A stretch of 64,000 nt of DNA, from the NCBI GenBank assembly GCA_018240285.1, contig JAFEGA010000019.1, positions 1 through 64,000 of the forward strand, given 5' to 3'. Source of the stretch: Pseudomonadota bacterium. Its GTDB lineage: Bacteria > Pseudomonadota > Gammaproteobacteria > Burkholderiales > Nitrosomonadaceae. Below the pieces are notes generated by a model, which was not told where the DNA came from, did not search any database, and worked only from the letters and a program-made list of their open reading frames with translations. The translations under genes and the position numbers were made by a program. Positions 36,574-45,481 of this stretch are shown piece after piece (the stretch's first letter is position 1; every line of letters starts with the position of its first letter).

Positions 36574-38040
36574 ATGCACACTACGCGCCGCGTTTTTTAT
36601 CATATTCTATTGGCGGCAAGCTGCGCCGTTTCGTTGTCTTCCGTTGTGGCAATAGCCGATAGCGGCGAACAACTGAGTACTCTGAAAGATCAGAAATCCA
36701 TCGCAGTAACCATCTACAACAGTGATTTAGCGCTGATAAAGGATGTGCGGCATATCGTTTTGGCGAGCGGCGATTTTAATCTCGCCTGGCGCGATGTTAG
36801 CGCGCTTATGCGGCCTGAAACCGCCTTGTTAAGAAGCGTCAATCATCCAGGAAGCATTGCCATAGTGGAGCAGAACTTCAATTTCGATTTGCTCACCCCG
36901 CAGAATCTACTGAAAAAATACGTTGGGCAAACAGTCTCGATTGTAAAAATCAATCCGGCTACCGGAGTTGAAAGTAAGGAGAGTGCGATTGTGCTGGCAG
37001 CCGGTGAAGGCGTGGTGCTCAAAATGGCCGATCGCATTGAAACCGGCATGCCCGGGCGTATAACGTTCGAGAATGTGCCAGGCAATTTGCGTGATCGTCC
37101 CACGCTGGTGATCGAAGGAATCCATAACGGCCACGCGGCGCAAGAATTGGAATTGAGTTATTTGACCGGGGGATTGTCCTGGAAAGCGGATTATGTGGCT
37201 GAACTCAATGATGCGGATGACAAACTGGATTTGTCGGGCTGGGTCACACTGACAAATACCAGTGGAACTCATTATCCCAATGCAAAGCTGCAATTAGTGG
37301 CCGGCGATGTTCACCGGGTGCAACAGGAATTTGCCGCACCGGTAGCGCAGCGAGCCAAACTGGCCGCAGCTGCGGTTGCCGAGCCAATGCGCCAGGAATC
37401 GCTCATGGATTATCACCTCTATTCCCTGGAAAGATTAGCGACGATTGCTGAAAATCAAACAAAGCAGGTCGCACTGCTGAATGCTACCGGTGTACCGGCC
37501 CGGAAAGAGCTGGTATTGGCGGGTAGTGACTACTACTATGTTTCCAGCTACGGGGATTTGGGACAGAAACTGAAAGTGAATGTTTGGGTGCAGTTTGATA
37601 ATAAAGCATCGGCCCATTTAGGCATGCCGCTGCCCAAGGGGATCTTGCGCGCCTACAAGCGCGATAAAGCCGGTAATGCTCAATTTGTGGGTGAAGACCA
37701 GATCGACCATATACCCAAGAATGAGCCGGTGCGCGTGAAATTAGGCCAGTCATTTGACGTGACAGCAAATAAAAAACAAACCGATTTCAAACAATTGAGC
37801 GCTGGTAACACCGGCAATAGCGGTACCAACCGCTTTGAAAGCGCTTATGAAATCACGCTCAAAAATGCCAAAAAGGAAACAGCAACCGTTACGGTGCAAG
37901 AACCCATCCCAGGCGATTGGAAAATCGTCGAGGAAAGCCATCCGCACGATAAACCGGCAAGCAATACAGCGCTATGGAAAATGGACGTGCCCGCCGAGGG
38001 ATCGGCGACGCTTAAATACCGGGTGCAGGTGAAGTTTTGA
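36574..38040 (+). CDS. DUF4139 domain secreted protein
   Basis: 488 residues with a signal peptide (HILLAASCAVSLSSVVAIADSG). The rest is beta-rich. AVTIYNSDLALIKDVRHIVL begins the conserved N-terminal region. ELELSYLTGGLSWKADYVAEL, LSGWVTLTNTSGTHYPNAKL and LVAGDVHRV are typical of DUF4139, and KVNVWVQFDNK with LGMPLPKGILRAYK follow. Function is unknown; it likely acts in the periplasm or envelope. AGAGGGG precedes ATG 36574. Confidence 0.85.
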   Translation: MHTTRRVFYHILLAASCAVSLSSVVAIADSGEQLSTLKDQKSIAVTIYNSDLALIKDVRHIVLASGDFNLAWRDVSALMRPETALLRSVNHPGSIAIVEQNFNFDLLTPQNLLKKYVGQTVSIVKINPATGVESKESAIVLAAGEGVVLKMADRIETGMPGRITFENVPGNLRDRPTLVIEGIHNGHAAQELELSYLTGGLSWKADYVAELNDADDKLDLSGWVTLTNTSGTHYPNAKLQLVAGDVHRVQQEFAAPVAQRAKLAAAAVAEPMRQESLMDYHLYSLERLATIAENQTKQVALLNATGVPARKELVLAGSDYYYVSSYGDLGQKLKVNVWVQFDNKASAHLGMPLPKGILRAYKRDKAGNAQFVGEDQIDHIPKNEPVRVKLGQSFDVTANKKQTDFKQLSAGNTGNSGTNRFESAYEITLKNAKKETATVTVQEPIPGDWKIVEESHPHDKPASNTALWKMDVPAEGSATLKYRVQVKF

Positions 38041-38081
38041 AGGCAGCTCTAACATTTTTTTAAGTATTTCCAGCCCTAAAA

Positions 38082-39125
38082 TTATTGTTGAGCAATTGAG
38101 TTTTTTGCAGGCGCATCACTCTGCTTTGAAATAAAAATCCCTGTCAAAACCATCCCAACAATTCCTCCTGCTGCATCGATAAAAAAATCGCTCACAAGCG
38201 GTGTTCGTCCTTCGATATACAGTTGTGTCAACTCGGTGCCACCGGCCAACAGGAAAACCATGATTATCCCTTGCAGGATAGACGCTTTATCCAGAACGGC
38301 CAACAGAATCAAACCAAACAGGAAGAAAAAACAAAAATGCCAGACCTTGGATAAATCCCACGGGATGGCGGCTTTAAATAATTCGCTTTCGCTATGGATT
38401 TGGACTTTGACATCGCTTAATACCAGATTTTTTATATCACCCGGCAAGGTGATACCGGCGATGATGGAGATAAAAACGGAAACGAGCAGTAAGCGGATGA
38501 AGAAATTCTTTTTATCGATAAAAAGAAACGAGCCGGCAAACAACAGGAAGTAAGCACCCCATGCAGACAAAATGAGGTTTCGCACCGATTGATACGCTTC
38601 ATTTTCATGCACCGGATAAACATGGATATTCCGTATTTGCAGCGATCCGGTGGCTTGGCTGAGTTGTGCAAATAACCGGATTTTCTGGGTTCCCGGTGCA
38701 ATGGTGAAAGTCTTGCGGTAATGCTTCCAGTCATGGCTGCCTGTCAGGGCAACAGCCGTGTGCGGCAGATTCCAGTGGTCCTGCTTGCCGTCATTTTGCG
38801 CCAGTATAATTCTCGCCACATCCCAGGATTGCTTACCCGCTATTACGTTATCGCACTTCACATCGGCGGAGACCAATAAAACAGTGCCGGATTTGACTAT
38901 GGCAAGATTCTGGTGCGCACTAACACCGGTTTTGGCATCGCTGGAAAAAAGGGTTAGACCATCTGCCTTAATATCGATCCAGCTGTTTTCCGTTGCCCAG
39001 AACTTCCATTCTCCGGTCAAAAGCTCGGGTCCGGTTTGCTGATACTGGTCAAACCGGTGGTAGCACACCAAGGTGGCAACGGCCAGCAGTATAAAAAGGA
39101 AACAGTGTGTTTTAAAAAAAGGCAT
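38082..39125 (-). CDS. VanZ-family membrane protein with extracytoplasmic sandwich domain
   Basis: 347 residues. One N-terminal helix (HCFLFILLAVATLVCYH) leads to an outside beta-rich domain of ~150 residues (SWIDIKADGLTLFSSDAKTG, SHDWKHYRKTFTIAPGTQKI) that resembles carbohydrate-binding sandwich folds. Then come about six membrane helices. The last part (VWHFCFFFLFGLILLAVL, GGTELTQLYIEGRTPLVSDF) is the VanZ domain, with the conserved TELTQ and SDFFIDAAGG segments. The substrate is unknown. Confidence 0.85.
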   Translation of the reverse strand: MPFFKTHCFLFILLAVATLVCYHRFDQYQQTGPELLTGEWKFWATENSWIDIKADGLTLFSSDAKTGVSAHQNLAIVKSGTVLLVSADVKCDNVIAGKQSWDVARIILAQNDGKQDHWNLPHTAVALTGSHDWKHYRKTFTIAPGTQKIRLFAQLSQATGSLQIRNIHVYPVHENEAYQSVRNLILSAWGAYFLLFAGSFLFIDKKNFFIRLLLVSVFISIIAGITLPGDIKNLVLSDVKVQIHSESELFKAAIPWDLSKVWHFCFFFLFGLILLAVLDKASILQGIIMVFLLAGGTELTQLYIEGRTPLVSDFFIDAAGGIVGMVLTGIFISKQSDAPAKNSIAQQ

Positions 39126-39235
39126 ACATTAACCCGCTGCGCAGCTTTTGTAATCAGGAAAAATGATCGAATACGCTTTTTCCTCGCATCGTATGACTTG
39201 AGGTGCTGCAATTATTTGCAGTATCGGTTTCTTTA

Positions 39236-39310
39236 TCAGAAATATTGAACCATCAGGCTAATGTATCCGGCAGCAAATATAACAAGGACAATAATAATGA
39301 GCTTTTTCAT
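39236..39310 (-). CDS. Small single-helix membrane protein, 24 residues
   Basis: ATG 39310 reads MKKLIIIVLVIFAAGYISLM and ends VQYF then TGA. It has Lys-Lys at the N-terminus and an 18-residue hydrophobic span, the form of many bacterial small membrane proteins. AAAGGA stands about eight bases upstream of the ATG. It lies just upstream of the VanZ gene on the same strand and just inside a MITE copy. Supported only by the ribosome-binding site, start and composition. Confidence 0.5.
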   Translation of the reverse strand: MKKLIIIVLVIFAAGYISLMVQYF

Positions 39311-39363
39311 CACGAAAATTCCTTTAGGTTGAATCGGTTAATTATGATTGCACTATATCAGCG

Positions 39364-39510
39364 TAAGGAAGCCCTGAAAAACTACTGTGCTTGGTCATGC
39401 TGTGTTGAAATCAGATTCAAAATGCTCATTTACACCTCGTAAACTGCGCTTTTTCGCTTGATTCCGCCTTGCTTAACCGCCGCTCGCTACCTTTTTCAAA
39501 GCCTCCCTAA
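39364..39510 (-). repeat. MITE-like element, copy C (reverse orientation)
   Basis: About 147 bp. TAAGGAAGCCCTGAAAAA at the left and TTTTTCAAAGCCTCCCTAA at the right. Reading the minus strand gives the interior order of copies A and D (for example TCGCTACC and GATTCCGCCTTGC appear complemented). Confidence 0.75.
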
Positions 39511-39566
39511 GTAAATCGCATCCCGTGCTTTGCCGTCAAGGGTTCATCACATTTTTACATTGACTG

Positions 39567-40076
39567 TCAGGATTTAACGGCGGAGCGAAGCATTTCGTGC
39601 CAGACCCGGCATTTGTCGTCAAATGACGAGCGCGCATTGGCGGGACTGGTGGAAGGCAGGCGCGCGAATGTTAAGTCAAGGCCGCTGCCGGGTAATACGT
39701 AACGTTTAAAACTCGCCTCTGCCGTTCCACCGTTAAAAAACACATGGGTGATTTTCCGGTGGATGGAAAAAAAGGATGAGAAGTCGTTGCTGATCTGAGT
39801 GCCGGTTTCGATCATCGAGTCCAAACTGCCGACGCGCTTGCAGGATTTGAGCACGTCCCACAGTGCAACAGGTGACGACTGCAATGCAGTAACTTTTTCT
39901 TCATACGAAGCGTGCGGATCGATGTGCAGCCACTGTGTTATGATCGGCCAGAAGGCATTGCGCGGGTGTGCATAGTATTGCTGAGCCGCCAACGACGCTT
40001 CTCCCGGCATGCTGCCGAGAATCAGAATTTGCGCCTGATTGCCCACGATGGGCGGGAAGCTGTAAATGGTCGGCAT
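39567..40076 (-). CDS. DNA-deoxyinosine glycosylase (hypoxanthine-DNA glycosylase, UDG family 6)
   Basis: About 169 residues from ATG 40076, which is 17 bases after the preceding stop (the frame also opens upstream to 40136 by overlapping that gene). QILILGSMPGEASLAAQQYY is the N-terminal active-site segment of family-6 uracil-DNA-glycosylase-fold enzymes. YAHPRNAFWPIIT, VFFNGGTAEASFKRY and RLPSTSPANA complete the set. It removes hypoxanthine arising from adenine deamination. It is the last gene of a five-gene operon. Confidence 0.88.
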   Translation of the reverse strand: MPTIYSFPPIVGNQAQILILGSMPGEASLAAQQYYAHPRNAFWPIITQWLHIDPHASYEEKVTALQSSPVALWDVLKSCKRVGSLDSMIETGTQISNDFSSFFSIHRKITHVFFNGGTAEASFKRYVLPGSGLDLTFARLPSTSPANARSSFDDKCRVWHEMLRSAVKS

Positions 40077-40092
40077 GGCCGGTTGCAGCCGC

Positions 40093-40779
40093 TTAATCCA
40101 CGTAATAATGCCGCACTGTCTTGCATTGCCGGTCAAGTTCGTAAACCAAGGGACGTGCTGTGGCGAGTCTTGATCTCATAATGTTCACGGACGACAGCTG
40201 ATCCAATAGCATCGTGAATACGCGCAGGGTGTTGCGATGGGAAACGATGAGCAGCCGTTTGCCTTGCTGGATTTCCGGCCGGATGGTTTCTTCCCAGTAA
40301 GGCTGGATGCGTGTCAGCGTGTGTTGCAAGCTTTCTCCCAAGGGAATCTCACTTTTATCGATACCGGCGTAACCGGGCTGATTACCGGGAAAACGAGGAT
40401 CTTGCGGATTCAAGTATGGCGGCGTTGCATCGAATTTGATCTGGCAACCCAGAATGGGCCAGACACCGAATTTTTTGATCGCTGCCCAGCGTTCCATGCC
40501 TTCCAATGCACCGTAATGACGTTCGTTCAAATGCCAACTGTCATAAACCGGGATATCCAGTTGCATCGTGGACAATACGATGCGCGCTGTGGATTTGGCG
40601 CGTTGTAATGTCGAGGTGAAGCACATGTCGAATGTGAATCCTGCCCGCTGCAGTAAATACCCGGCTTGTTGCGCCTCCCGTTCGCCTTCGGGGCTGAGCG
40701 GAATATCACTCCAGCCGGTGAATCGCTTTTCCCGGTTCCAGATGCTCTGGCCGTGCCGCAGCAATACCAGTTTTGTCAT
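40093..40779 (-). CDS. Divergent 2,3-bisphosphoglycerate-dependent phosphoglycerate mutase homologue
   Basis: 228 residues from MTKLVLLRHG. The catalytic residues of the superfamily are present: His9 in LLRHGQ, Arg60 in TLQRAKST, Glu86 in HLNERHYGALEG and His181 in IVSHRNTLR. Yet the substrate-binding parts differ from GpmA: the usual HGNS is HRNT, the WRR pair is replaced by VWPILGCQIKF, and the LNIPTG loop is SRLATAR. It may act on another phosphorylated compound. It lies between the desaturase and glycosylase genes. Confidence 0.75.
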   Translation of the reverse strand: MTKLVLLRHGQSIWNREKRFTGWSDIPLSPEGEREAQQAGYLLQRAGFTFDMCFTSTLQRAKSTARIVLSTMQLDIPVYDSWHLNERHYGALEGMERWAAIKKFGVWPILGCQIKFDATPPYLNPQDPRFPGNQPGYAGIDKSEIPLGESLQHTLTRIQPYWEETIRPEIQQGKRLLIVSHRNTLRVFTMLLDQLSSVNIMRSRLATARPLVYELDRQCKTVRHYYVD

Positions 40780-40828
40780 AGGCGGTGGCAAATATTCTAT
40801 GGTTGGAATGGTTTTCAGCACCGGCAGG

Positions 40829-41917
40829 CTATTGTTGCGGTGCTTTCGCCGCGGCTTCGGACGATTCCCGCCAGATTTGCTTCAATGCGGGCCATAAGCC
40901 GCTGCGAATTGTTTTGATGTACTGCGAATTGTCGGTCAATTGAGTCACCAAACGGCGTTGCGCTTTGCCAAGATTGTGATAGGGCATGCTCATGAACAAG
41001 TGATGCGTGGCGTGGTAACGCAGGCCGACCGGCGCCCACAGCGGCGTGATAAGGAAATTGCCGGGAATGTTGACCGAATCGAGATATTGTTCCGGCAAGG
41101 TCATTTTACGGTCGCCGGGATTGCGGTACGCATGCGCCGCCAATGTGCGCAGTGAATTGAGAATGAAGATGGTGACTGCGATCAGGTACCACAACACCAA
41201 CACCGCAACCGGGAAAACGCCGAACCAAACCAGCGCGATCACGCTGCAACCGAATAAACAGGCGCCGAGTTCCTGCTGCTGCCAGTTGAGATCGTTGCGG
41301 ATGGCATCCGGTGCGCGCCGGTAGGCAGGATCGATGGTCAGCGACGAGGCACGTTCCCAGACGATTTTACGCAGTGGCGGAATCAGGTACGAAACCGGCG
41401 TCAACAGCACGAAGCGCGCCGCTAAAGCAATCGGGATCAAAAACGACAGCAATACGTATACCACCATTTCCGCCGGCTTGCGCGTGGCAAACGGCAAGTA
41501 CTCGCCATCCGCGCTGGTGCCGTACACATCTGGCTTATGATGGTCGTTATGCACGCCGTCGTAGGTAAACGACGGAATCATGAACGGCACGCCGCAGATG
41601 ATGTTCCACACCAAGCGGAAATTTTGGAACGTACCTTTTTTTAGATGCGCCAGCTCATGCACAAAAATCGCCGAGCGGTACAACGCCAAAACGGCGACGG
41701 CAAAACTGCCCAGTTGCCACAGCGAAAGTAGCGGGGAGAACAGTGCAGTAAAATACGCCGCCCAACCCAGCGTGATATGAAACAGAAAATCGCTCCAGTA
41801 AATCCACGGATTCGGCGTCATCAGATCACGCACCAGATGATGCGCTTCGCGCAGCGGGAATTCCTTGACGTATGGCTTTTTTTCTTCGGCCGCAGCCGGT
41901 TGCTCGGTATCGCTCAT
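40829..41917 (-). CDS. Membrane fatty-acid desaturase family protein
   Basis: 362 residues from ATG 41917 (MSDTEQPAAAEEKK), whose first bases overlap the HIT gene stop (ATGA). The three His boxes of membrane di-iron desaturases are present: HELAHLKKG, HNDHHKPD and HATHH. About four hydrophobic spans flank them. It introduces a double bond or hydroxyl into a fatty acyl chain, acting at the inner membrane. Neighbours suggest a lipid-modification context, but the substrate cannot be told. Confidence 0.9.
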   Translation of the reverse strand: MSDTEQPAAAEEKKPYVKEFPLREAHHLVRDLMTPNPWIYWSDFLFHITLGWAAYFTALFSPLLSLWQLGSFAVAVLALYRSAIFVHELAHLKKGTFQNFRLVWNIICGVPFMIPSFTYDGVHNDHHKPDVYGTSADGEYLPFATRKPAEMVVYVLLSFLIPIALAARFVLLTPVSYLIPPLRKIVWERASSLTIDPAYRRAPDAIRNDLNWQQQELGACLFGCSVIALVWFGVFPVAVLVLWYLIAVTIFILNSLRTLAAHAYRNPGDRKMTLPEQYLDSVNIPGNFLITPLWAPVGLRYHATHHLFMSMPYHNLGKAQRRLVTQLTDNSQYIKTIRSGLWPALKQIWRESSEAAAKAPQQ

Positions 41918-42369
41918 GGCCAATAAGATTGTAGATGTTCGATGATTTGCTGATTGATCGCTGTATCGGTGGCGTTGACATGCCCTAAATCCGGTACCGC
42001 CGGCCAACCCGCATCGGTGAATTCCAGACCGACGAACGATTTCGGCTGCGCGTAACGCGGCAGCACGTGAAAATGCACATCCGGATCGACCATCATCAGC
42101 ATCAGATAATTGATTTTGTCGTAGTGAAATGCTTTGTTCAGTGCCGTTTCGATATGGCGGGTAACTTCGTGCAATTCGGTAAAGCTCGCCGGACTCAGTT
42201 GCGAAAATGCCGTGACCGGCTCATGCGCGGCCAGCACTAGCGCGCCGAGCGTGACTTGCGCCGGACGCAGCAGCACCGACCAGTAGCGGTATGAGCGGAT
42301 GATCGTGTGCGGCGCGCCGAATTTGCGCATCGTGGCGTTGAATTCTGTTGGAATCGCGTGTTGCGTCAT
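41914..42369 (-). CDS. HIT-family protein
   Basis: 151 residues of the HIT superfamily of nucleotide phosphohydrolases and transferases. SYRYWSVLLRPAQVTLGALVLAAHEPV is the N-terminal part, and YLMLMMVDPDVHFHVLPRY is the HIT box. Compared with the usual HxHxH, the first His is Asp here (DVHFH), while the central catalytic His is kept. It sits between a nucleotidyltransferase and a desaturase in an operon. Confidence 0.88.
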   Translation of the reverse strand: MTQHAIPTEFNATMRKFGAPHTIIRSYRYWSVLLRPAQVTLGALVLAAHEPVTAFSQLSPASFTELHEVTRHIETALNKAFHYDKINYLMLMMVDPDVHFHVLPRYAQPKSFVGLEFTDAGWPAVPDLGHVNATDTAINQQIIEHLQSYWP

Positions 42370-42375
42370 ACGAGT

Positions 42376-43125
42376 TTATTGACTAAAAATAATACCGGCG
42401 CGCGATAAATCTTCGATGAAATCGATTTCGCACCAGCGATAGCCTTTAACCGAACAAGAATTGACCAAATGCTGCTTGGCCAGCCGGTCGATGATCGACA
42501 AATACCACGATTTCAATTCCGCCGGGTGGCGCAACGCTTCTTCCACTGCTTGGCGGAATGTTTGCACACCGCCGTCGCGGAAATAAATCAAGCCGATCGA
42601 TTCCGCGTTGACCTCATGCGGAGGTACAATTTTACTGACTTGTTGCACCCAGCCTTCGGCATCCAGTTGTACTTTCATATCATCGGCGTCGTAACTGTCC
42701 TTGAAATCCACGCTGAGTGTAATGGGCGCAGCATGCGAATTCAAGACCTTGTGCAGCAATGCGGATTCGATCACGGTGTCGCCGTTTAGAATCAAAAAGT
42801 CGCTATCCATTTCGCCGCGCGCAATCCAGCAACTGGCGAGATTATCCGCCACTTCGTAAAAAGGATTGAACAGGATTTTGATACCGGGATACTGCGCATA
42901 ACGCTGCCGCAGTAAATCTTCGATCAATCCCACCTGAAAGCCGGTGATGACAGTAATGTTGGTCACACCTACCGCCAGCAGTGCATCGATCTGCCACACC
43001 AATACTGGTTTATCGGCAACCGGCAGCAGGCATTTCGGCGTGTTTTCGGTCAACGGCAGCAGCCGCCGCCCTTGTCCGGCGCTCAGGATAATCGCTTTGA
43101 TCGATTTATCGGTTTGATGGGTCAT
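42376..43125 (-). CDS. Sugar-phosphate/choline-phosphate type nucleotidyltransferase
   Basis: 249 residues from ATG 43125 (an in-frame ATG at 43158 would add 11). AIILSAGQGRRLLPLTENTPKCL is the nucleotide-binding signature, and FLILNGDTVIES holds the metal Asp. KWYRWCEIDFIED-like residues end the protein (GYRWCEIDFIEDL). Such enzymes make NDP-sugars or CDP-alcohols. The set with a HIT protein and desaturase hints at lipid headgroup or glycolipid synthesis, which is an inference. Confidence 0.85.
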   Translation of the reverse strand: MTHQTDKSIKAIILSAGQGRRLLPLTENTPKCLLPVADKPVLVWQIDALLAVGVTNITVITGFQVGLIEDLLRQRYAQYPGIKILFNPFYEVADNLASCWIARGEMDSDFLILNGDTVIESALLHKVLNSHAAPITLSVDFKDSYDADDMKVQLDAEGWVQQVSKIVPPHEVNAESIGLIYFRDGGVQTFRQAVEEALRHPAELKSWYLSIIDRLAKQHLVNSCSVKGYRWCEIDFIEDLSRAGIIFSQ

Positions 43126-43197
43126 ATCGGGATTGATTGCGCGAGACGGTTTGATCAATGCGGCATTGTAGCGAAGTTTGCGTGCTGCGATGCGCTT

Positions 43198-44358
43198 TTA
43201 AAATGAAATACTGCTGGTTTGCCGCAATTCCGCAACAATGCGTTGCGTCGCACGCAAAAAGCCATCGACCTGTTCCACCGTGTTATCGCGGCCGAGACTC
43301 ACGCGCACCGCGCAGCGCGCCAGCAGCGGATCGATTCCCATCGCCGCGAGCACGTGGCTTTGTCCCGGATTCACGCTGGAGCACGCCGCTCCGGCGGCAA
43401 CGGCAAAACCGGCTTTGTCGAGCTTGACTACCAGCGTGTCGCCCTCGATATCCGGCAGCGCAAAATAACAAGTATTCGGAATGCGTGCCGCATTACCGCC
43501 GAAAATCACCGCACCCATGCCGGTCAACCCGGTTTCGAGCTGCGCGCGCAACCGGGCGGTATGCTGCGCGGTTTCTGCCAAGCGCGCAACGGCCAATTCG
43601 CACGCCACACCGAAACCGACAATCGCCGGGACGTTCTCGGTGCCGGAGCGCAAGCCATTCTCGTGTCCACCACCGTAAATCAACGGTTTCAGCAACAAGC
43701 GCTTATCGACGATCAACGCCGCCGCGCCTTTTGGTCCGTAAATCTTGTGCGCCGATAACGTCATCGCATGGACTTTCAACGCGGCAAAATCCACCGGAAT
43801 TTTCCCCAGTCCCTGGATCGCATCGGTGTGCACATAAGCGCCGTGCGACCGCGCCAGCTCAGCAATCGCGGCGACATCCTGGATTACGCCGGTTTCGTTA
43901 TTCGCCAGCATCACCGATACCAGACCCGGTTTATTGGTTTGCATTGCGGTTTCGGCGGCAGCCACATCGGCTTGCCCGTCCGCATTGACCGCCAATTGCT
44001 GCGACGGCCAAGGATCGCAACCGCGCCTCGCAATCGCTTGCGCCGGTTTCAACACGCACGGATGTTCGATCGCGCTGATGAACAGATTCCCCGGCTTCAA
44101 ACTATCCACTGCGCCGCGCACAAACAGATTATTCGCCTCCGAACCGCCGCTGGTGAAAATCACCTGCACCGGCTGTACCCCAACCGCCTCTGCCACCTGC
44201 TTGCGCGCCCTATCGATCGCCCGCCGCGCAGCGATGCCGTAGCCGTGACGGCTCGACGCATTGCCGAACTCCTGCTGGAAATACGGCAGCATGGCGTCGA
44301 GTACGGTGTCGTCGATGCGGGTGGTGGCGTTGTGGTCGAAGTAGATGGGTTCTATCAT
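43198..44358 (-). CDS. Cysteine desulfurase (NifS/IscS family)
   Basis: 386 residues. PLP-dependent enzyme that takes sulfur from cysteine. YFDHNATTRID at the N-terminus, EHPCVLKPA, ANNETGVIQD and HTDAIQGLGK are canonical. The PLP lysine is Lys205 in SAHKIYGPKG, and the sulfur-accepting Cys326 lies in GAACSSVNPGQSH. No iscR/iscU genes are adjacent, so it is probably a second desulfurase rather than part of the main Isc operon. Confidence 0.92.
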   Translation of the reverse strand: MIEPIYFDHNATTRIDDTVLDAMLPYFQQEFGNASSRHGYGIAARRAIDRARKQVAEAVGVQPVQVIFTSGGSEANNLFVRGAVDSLKPGNLFISAIEHPCVLKPAQAIARRGCDPWPSQQLAVNADGQADVAAAETAMQTNKPGLVSVMLANNETGVIQDVAAIAELARSHGAYVHTDAIQGLGKIPVDFAALKVHAMTLSAHKIYGPKGAAALIVDKRLLLKPLIYGGGHENGLRSGTENVPAIVGFGVACELAVARLAETAQHTARLRAQLETGLTGMGAVIFGGNAARIPNTCYFALPDIEGDTLVVKLDKAGFAVAAGAACSSVNPGQSHVLAAMGIDPLLARCAVRVSLGRDNTVEQVDGFLRATQRIVAELRQTSSISF

Positions 44359-44477
44359 TTTTGAGAAATCAAACTAAATAAAGAAGATCGAATGATAATA
44401 CTTACATTTGCCAATCAGTACATTGCGGGACTAAACAGCTAGGGATTCTTACATCTAAAAGAACTACGTTGATATGA

Positions 44478-44684
44478 CAAAAACAAGTCATCACTTCCTG
44501 GGGTTTACCATGCAAACAATGCTATGGAACCCGCAAAAACCCTGGCGGAGATATTTGGGAATATCATATTCCCAAAGCCGATTCCCTGATTGCCGGATCC
44601 GATTTCATCGGTATCGGAGCCGGAACTTATCCGTATTTTGATAAGGATGGATGTAGTACTGCAAATAAGTTCGCGCAGCCATAG
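44478..44684 (+). pseudogene. Possible gene remnant between iscS-like and phoU
   Basis: This intergenic region of ~350 bases has one frame, open from 44478 to TAG 44682-44684, that looks protein-like but has no ATG: it contains LPCKQCYGTRKNPGGD, a CxxC pair, and SLIAGSDFIGIGAGTYPYFD. An overlapping frame does start with ATG (44474), but its product is Arg-rich and less plausible. It is either a decayed 3' gene end or chance. Confidence 0.3.
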
Positions 44685-44714
44685 CTTCAGTACAAGAAAT
44701 CTCAGAAAAGGAAT

Positions 44715-45422
44715 TTACTCCTTGATTTCCTGCTCAATCTGATCGGCTGTAACATGACGCACATCCTTGCCTTTGACCATATAAACAACGTATTCAGACA
44801 TATTTTTAGCATGATCGCCGATGCGTTCGATGGCTTTGGCGATAAATACGATTTCCAGGCAAGTGGAGATTTTTCTTGGGTCTTCCATCATGAAAGTAAT
44901 CAACTGGCGCAAGATGGAACGGAATTCTTCATCGACGAATTCATCCTGCCGGACAATTTGCGCGGCGGCATTCAAGTCCAAGCGGGCGAAAGAGTCGAGC
45001 GCCTTATGCAACATATCCATAGCGATACTGGCAACATGCTTGACTTCATTGAAGCGTGGAATATGCATGCGATCCGATGAGTAGATCAATTTTGCCATGC
45101 GGGCTATTTTTGCGGCCTCGTCGCCGATACGCTCCAAATCCGTGATTGTTTTAATCACCATCATGATCATTCTCAGATCACTTGCGGTCGGTTGCCTGCG
45201 CGCAATAATTTGATTACAGATCTCATCGATCGACACTTCCATCGCGTTGACACGGTGATCGCGCGTAATGACCTGATCGATCAGCTCTTCATTGCCGCTG
45301 GTTAATGCTTCGATCGCGCATTCGATCTGTTCTTCGACAAAACCGCCCATTTGCAAAACACGGGTGCGCACTTCTTCAAGATCAGCATCGAACTGCTTGG
45401 AAATATGTTCTTTATTTGCCAT
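44715..45422 (-). CDS. phoU: Phosphate-specific transport system accessory protein PhoU
   Basis: 235 residues from ATG 45422 (MANKEHISKQFD), with AAAGG six bases upstream; the open frame upstream overlaps rpiA and is not used. Two three-helix PhoU repeats are visible, with ERIGDEAAKIARMAKL near residue 96 and ERIGDHAKNMSEYVVYMVKG near the C-terminus. It links the Pst transporter to PhoR and limits phosphate uptake. No pst or phoBR genes are next to it. Confidence 0.95.
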   Translation of the reverse strand: MANKEHISKQFDADLEEVRTRVLQMGGFVEEQIECAIEALTSGNEELIDQVITRDHRVNAMEVSIDEICNQIIARRQPTASDLRMIMMVIKTITDLERIGDEAAKIARMAKLIYSSDRMHIPRFNEVKHVASIAMDMLHKALDSFARLDLNAAAQIVRQDEFVDEEFRSILRQLITFMMEDPRKISTCLEIVFIAKAIERIGDHAKNMSEYVVYMVKGKDVRHVTADQIEQEIKE

Positions 45423-45481
45423 GAATTGCCTTTTGAGGGTTTCGAAGTTTATAGCATAATGCCGGGAATTGATGTTGTTAA

